A stretch of 64,000 nucleotides of DNA from Acidimicrobiia bacterium. GTDB taxonomy: Bacteria; Acidobacteriota; Vicinamibacteria; Vicinamibacterales; SCN-69-37. The DNA lies in the NCBI GenBank assembly GCA_016871335.1, contig VFZF01000005.1, positions 62,001 to 126,000 on the forward strand. Direction: 5' to 3'. This document shows, one piece after another, positions 61,995-64,000 of this stretch. The first letter of the stretch is position 1; every line of letters begins with the position of its first letter. The notes beneath the pieces are model-generated. The model made no database searches and was not told the DNA's origin. It saw only the letters and a program-made list of their open reading frames with translations. The position numbers were made by a program, and so were the translations under genes.

Positions 61995-63080
61995 ATGTCC
62001 GAGTCCCTGTTGGGTCTGTCCCGGTTGGCCCTGGCGCAGCGGCTGGAGTCGTGGGGGTACAAGACTGTCCACGCCAAACCCATCTGGCAACACATCCATC
62101 GTGACGGGCGGTCGGATGTGGCGGCGATCCCCGGCTTGCCCGCCGGCCTCGCGCACCGGGTGCAGGAGGAACTGCCCGTGGTGTGGCCGACGATTGCGCT
62201 CGAGACGCGCTCGTCCGACGGCTTCACCCGCAAGTTCCTGCTGACGCTTGCTGACGGCCGGCAGGTGGAAACCGTCCTGATGCGCTACGACGGCCGCGTC
62301 ACCGCCTGCGTCAGCACCCAGGCGGGCTGCGCGATGGGCTGCATCTTCTGCGCGACAGGCCAGATGGGTTTCGCAAGGCATCTCAGTACAGCCGAAATTG
62401 TGGGCCAGGTCTTGGCCGTGAGCATTGGCGACCATGAGCGCACGAAGCACCATGCACCCAGCACCGAGCACCAGCACCCAGCACAGAGCACCCAGCACCC
62501 TGCACGAAACGTAGTGCTGATGGGCATGGGCGAACCGCTGCACAACTATGCCGCGGTAATGGCGGCCACCGAGATCCTTGCCGACACCGCCGGATTCGGC
62601 CTGAGTCCGCGCCGCATTACGCTGAGTACGGTGGGTGTGGTGCCCGGCATCCGGCGGCTCGCCGCGGAGCGGCGCCCAATCAGCCTCGCGGTATCGCTGC
62701 ACGCCGCGACACAGGCCGGACGGCTTGCGTTGCTGCCTCCGGCCGCCAAAGCGTGGCCACTCGACGAACTGATGGATGCCTGCTGCGAATACTCGGCCGC
62801 GCTTGACCGCCACATCTTCTTCGAGTGGACACTCATCGCCGGTGAAAACGACCGGCCCGACGATGCACATGCACTCGGTCGGTTACTGTCCACCCAACGC
62901 GCGCACGTGAACCTGATCCCGCTCAATCCCACGGACGGATACGCGGGCGCGCCAACCGCACCGAAAGCGGCCCGCGTGTTCCAGGATGTGCTGACCACCT
63001 ACGGGATCCCGAGCACCGTGCGACAACGCCGGGGCATCGACATCGCCAGCGGCTGCGGCCAACTGGCCGCACGGAGTTGA
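61995..63080 (+). CDS. rlmN: RlmN-type radical SAM rRNA/tRNA methyltransferase
   Basis: 361 residues. Methylates C2 of an adenine in 23S rRNA (A2503) and some tRNAs. The radical SAM cluster motif is CAMGCIFCATGQMG, the mechanistic Cys blocks and NVVLMGMGEPLHNY, RRITLSTVGVVPGI, SLAVSLHAATQAGR, EWTLIAGEND and VNLIPLNPTDG follow in order. A His/Gln/Pro-rich stretch HERTKHHAPSTEHQHPAQST is inserted before NVVLMGMG; it is coded by CCAGCACCC-type repeats not expected in RlmN. ATG at 61995 is used; the longer frame runs antisense to the CDF gene. Confidence 0.93.
   Translation: MSESLLGLSRLALAQRLESWGYKTVHAKPIWQHIHRDGRSDVAAIPGLPAGLAHRVQEELPVVWPTIALETRSSDGFTRKFLLTLADGRQVETVLMRYDGRVTACVSTQAGCAMGCIFCATGQMGFARHLSTAEIVGQVLAVSIGDHERTKHHAPSTEHQHPAQSTQHPARNVVLMGMGEPLHNYAAVMAATEILADTAGFGLSPRRITLSTVGVVPGIRRLAAERRPISLAVSLHAATQAGRLALLPPAAKAWPLDELMDACCEYSAALDRHIFFEWTLIAGENDRPDDAHALGRLLSTQRAHVNLIPLNPTDGYAGAPTAPKAARVFQDVLTTYGIPSTVRQRRGIDIASGCGQLAARS
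62440..62508 (+). repeat. Low-complexity CAGCACCC tract inside rlmN
   Basis: In-frame run of GCACCCAGCACC / GAGCACCC words that codes the His/Gln/Pro-rich spacer before the conserved NVVLMGMG block. Confidence 0.75.
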
Positions 63081-63107
63081 GCCTCCGAGGAGACCGTACC
63101 GTCAGGC

Positions 63108-63180
63108 GTCAAGTCGGAGCCCAGGGGCTTTAGCCCCTGGGTCCTCGCAAAGGCTAAAGCCCTTGCGCTCCATCAATCAC
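63108..63180. repeat. Type B palindrome cluster after rlmN
   Basis: CCCAGGGGCTTTAGCCCCTGGG palindrome followed by GGCTAAAGCCC and twice TGCGCTCCAT. The same GGGCTTNAGCCC core as in thiL at 44206-44252. Confidence 0.75.
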
Positions 63181-63197
63181 GTGTGCGCTCCATTGGA

Positions 63198-63650
63198 TCA
63201 CAGCCCTGGCAGCGTGAAATTCACCGTGACCGTCATGATGACCGGCACCGGTTGGCCGTTGAGCAACACGGGCTCGAACTCCCACTGCAGCACGGCATCG
63301 AGCGCCGCCTGATCCAGGAGTGCGACGGGACGAATCACACGCGCGTTGTTGACCTTCCCGTCCTGGTCAATCTGGGCCTCGATGATGACGATGCCCTGGA
63401 CGCGGGCGCTGAGGGCGATGTCCGGATACACGGGACGGACATCCTTGATCTTCCTCGGTTCCTTGATGTGGCCGCCGATGCGGAGCGGCGGATCGCCCGC
63501 GGTCCAGGTCGGCAGCGGCACATTCGCCAGGTTCGACGCAGCGCGCTCGGCCTCGAGCACGGCGAGGCGCGCCTGCAGGGCCGCCAACTCGACCCGACCG
63601 AACTGCGGGTTCTGCTCGCGCTCGGCAACACGGCGGTGGTTGTCCTGCAC
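63198..63650 (-). CDS. TonB C-terminal domain protein
   Basis: 150 residues from GTG at 63650. The C-terminal 100 residues form a TonB_C domain: PRKIKDVRPVYPDIALSARV, GIVIIEAQIDQDGKVNNARV, LDQAALDAVLQWEFEPVLLN, VTVNFTLPGL. The N-terminal part is a short coiled coil (LAALQARLAVLEAERAA) with no membrane anchor, so the true start could lie further upstream: the frame stays open to a stop at 63789. Such proteins are energy transducers or, in acidobacteria, stand-alone TonB-like parts. Start uncertain. Confidence 0.78.
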   Translation of the reverse strand: MQDNHRRVAEREQNPQFGRVELAALQARLAVLEAERAASNLANVPLPTWTAGDPPLRIGGHIKEPRKIKDVRPVYPDIALSARVQGIVIIEAQIDQDGKVNNARVIRPVALLDQAALDAVLQWEFEPVLLNGQPVPVIMTVTVNFTLPGL

Positions 63651-63819
63651 CCGGACCCCAGCGTCCGTGTGCTCGGCGTTGACGCGCGGCTGTTCGACAT
63701 CGCTGGCCTGCTGGCCATCGCCGATCTGATCTCGGCATTTGTTGTGGCCGTCGTTGGACGGACGAAGACGTTGTATCGACTGAAACCGCTACCGGTGACG
63801 CCGCCGCTGAAGGACCGGC

Positions 63820-64000
63820 CTACGTCCCCAGTGCCGTACCGGCCAGGTACACCGCGCCACTCGGCTGCGGCAGCCCACCCGTCGGTTCAAGGGTGACGGC
63901 CACGCTGGCCGGCATGACGGAAATCGCCGGCGTGTCCATCACCGCGTGCACGCGACCCGTGGTGTCCGGGGTGAACAGCCCGACGCTCACCGGTTTCGCA
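63820..64000 (-). CDS. Anti-sigma factor (RskA-like), C-terminal part
   Basis: The last 59 residues before a stop at 63820 read KPVSVGLFTPDTTGRVHAVM, ISVMPASVAVTLEPTGGLPQ and PSGAVYLAGTALGT. The VTLEPxGGxPQPxGxxYLAG ending is typical of RskA-type anti-sigma factors, whose C-terminal domain lies in the periplasm. The rest, presumably a zinc-finger and a membrane segment, lies beyond the window edge. An ECF sigma factor gene would be expected just upstream. Confidence 0.75.
   Translation of the reverse strand, partial: AKPVSVGLFTPDTTGRVHAVMDTPAISVMPASVAVTLEPTGGLPQPSGAVYLAGTALGT

Noticed and set aside
63183-63896. 237-codon plus-strand frame with hydrophobic tail (LFDIAGLLAIADLISAFVVA)
   Set aside because: Antisense to the TonB C-terminal domain gene and crosses into the anti-sigma gene; no ribosome site and no family match, so treated as chance.

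Overview
This window is a GC-rich chromosomal segment from a Gram-negative (lipid A-making) bacterium. LpxB and LpxD, outer-membrane barrels, a TonB-type protein, matrixin and M16 peptidases, REP-like palindromes and the gene orders all fit an uncultivated or little-studied Acidobacteriota member, perhaps of the Vicinamibacteria. That placement is inference, since no rRNA gene is present. Coding density is high, many genes overlap by ATGA or GTGA, and most genes are housekeeping.

Layout. 1-10795 (mostly minus strand): partial aconitase, then a tightly coupled run of a barrel protein, a matrixin metalloprotease, a secreted protein, lpxB and an M16 peptidase pair, followed by lpxD, a membrane protein and a zinc phospholipase C/S1-P1 type protein. 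10844-12483: gatC-gatA without gatB. 12484-13295: a REP-like doublet, a small membrane protein and an orphan GH3 C-terminal fragment. 13296-20031: hsp20, ymdB-like, xseA-xseB-ispA-tlyA, a decayed IS256-type element set in inverted low-complexity DNA, then nadK. 20050-25191: mltG-ruvX, a lipoprotein of the alkaline phosphatase superfamily, an S41 homologue without catalytic residues, and HU. 25235-28751: tRNA-Val, thrS, infC (apparent AUC start), rpmI, rplT, terminator. 28910-29350: a gene broken by an in-frame amber codon. 29623-36390: a phosphate-handling module (OprO/P-type porin, lipoprotein, two triphosphate-tunnel-fold proteins, SLC13/DASS permease, DUF47/PhoU-like protein, PiT transporter). 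36421-39700: SpoIIE-type phosphatase, membrane protein, class III aminotransferase divergent from an Lrp/AsnC regulator. 39731-43640: pheS-pheT (PheT short of its tRNA-binding domain), zapB-like, zapA and a probable 6S RNA. 43641-48708: thiL carrying two palindromic insertions, a 3D-domain protein and a heterodimeric ABC exporter. 48724-57077: a barrel protein, two large GT-C-like membrane proteins, a class I aminotransferase and an Slt-type transglycosylase. 57087-58479: a pseudogene, tmRNA with a 30-bp perfect inverted repeat, and VapBC. 58497-64000: alpha/beta hydrolase, LACTB-like protein, TerB-like protein, CDF transporter, rlmN, TonB C-terminal protein and a partial anti-sigma factor.

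Two patterns run across the whole window. First, many operon-leading genes have a TANNNT-like -10 hexamer only 5-10 nt before the start codon, which points to leaderless transcripts. Second, palindromic REP-like doublets and short low-complexity word repeats have entered both spacers and coding regions (thiL, pheT, rlmN, tlyA), adding in-frame peptide segments, stop codons or promoter parts. The best candidate for an under-described functional system is the porin/TTM/SLC13/DUF47/PiT module at 29623-36390.
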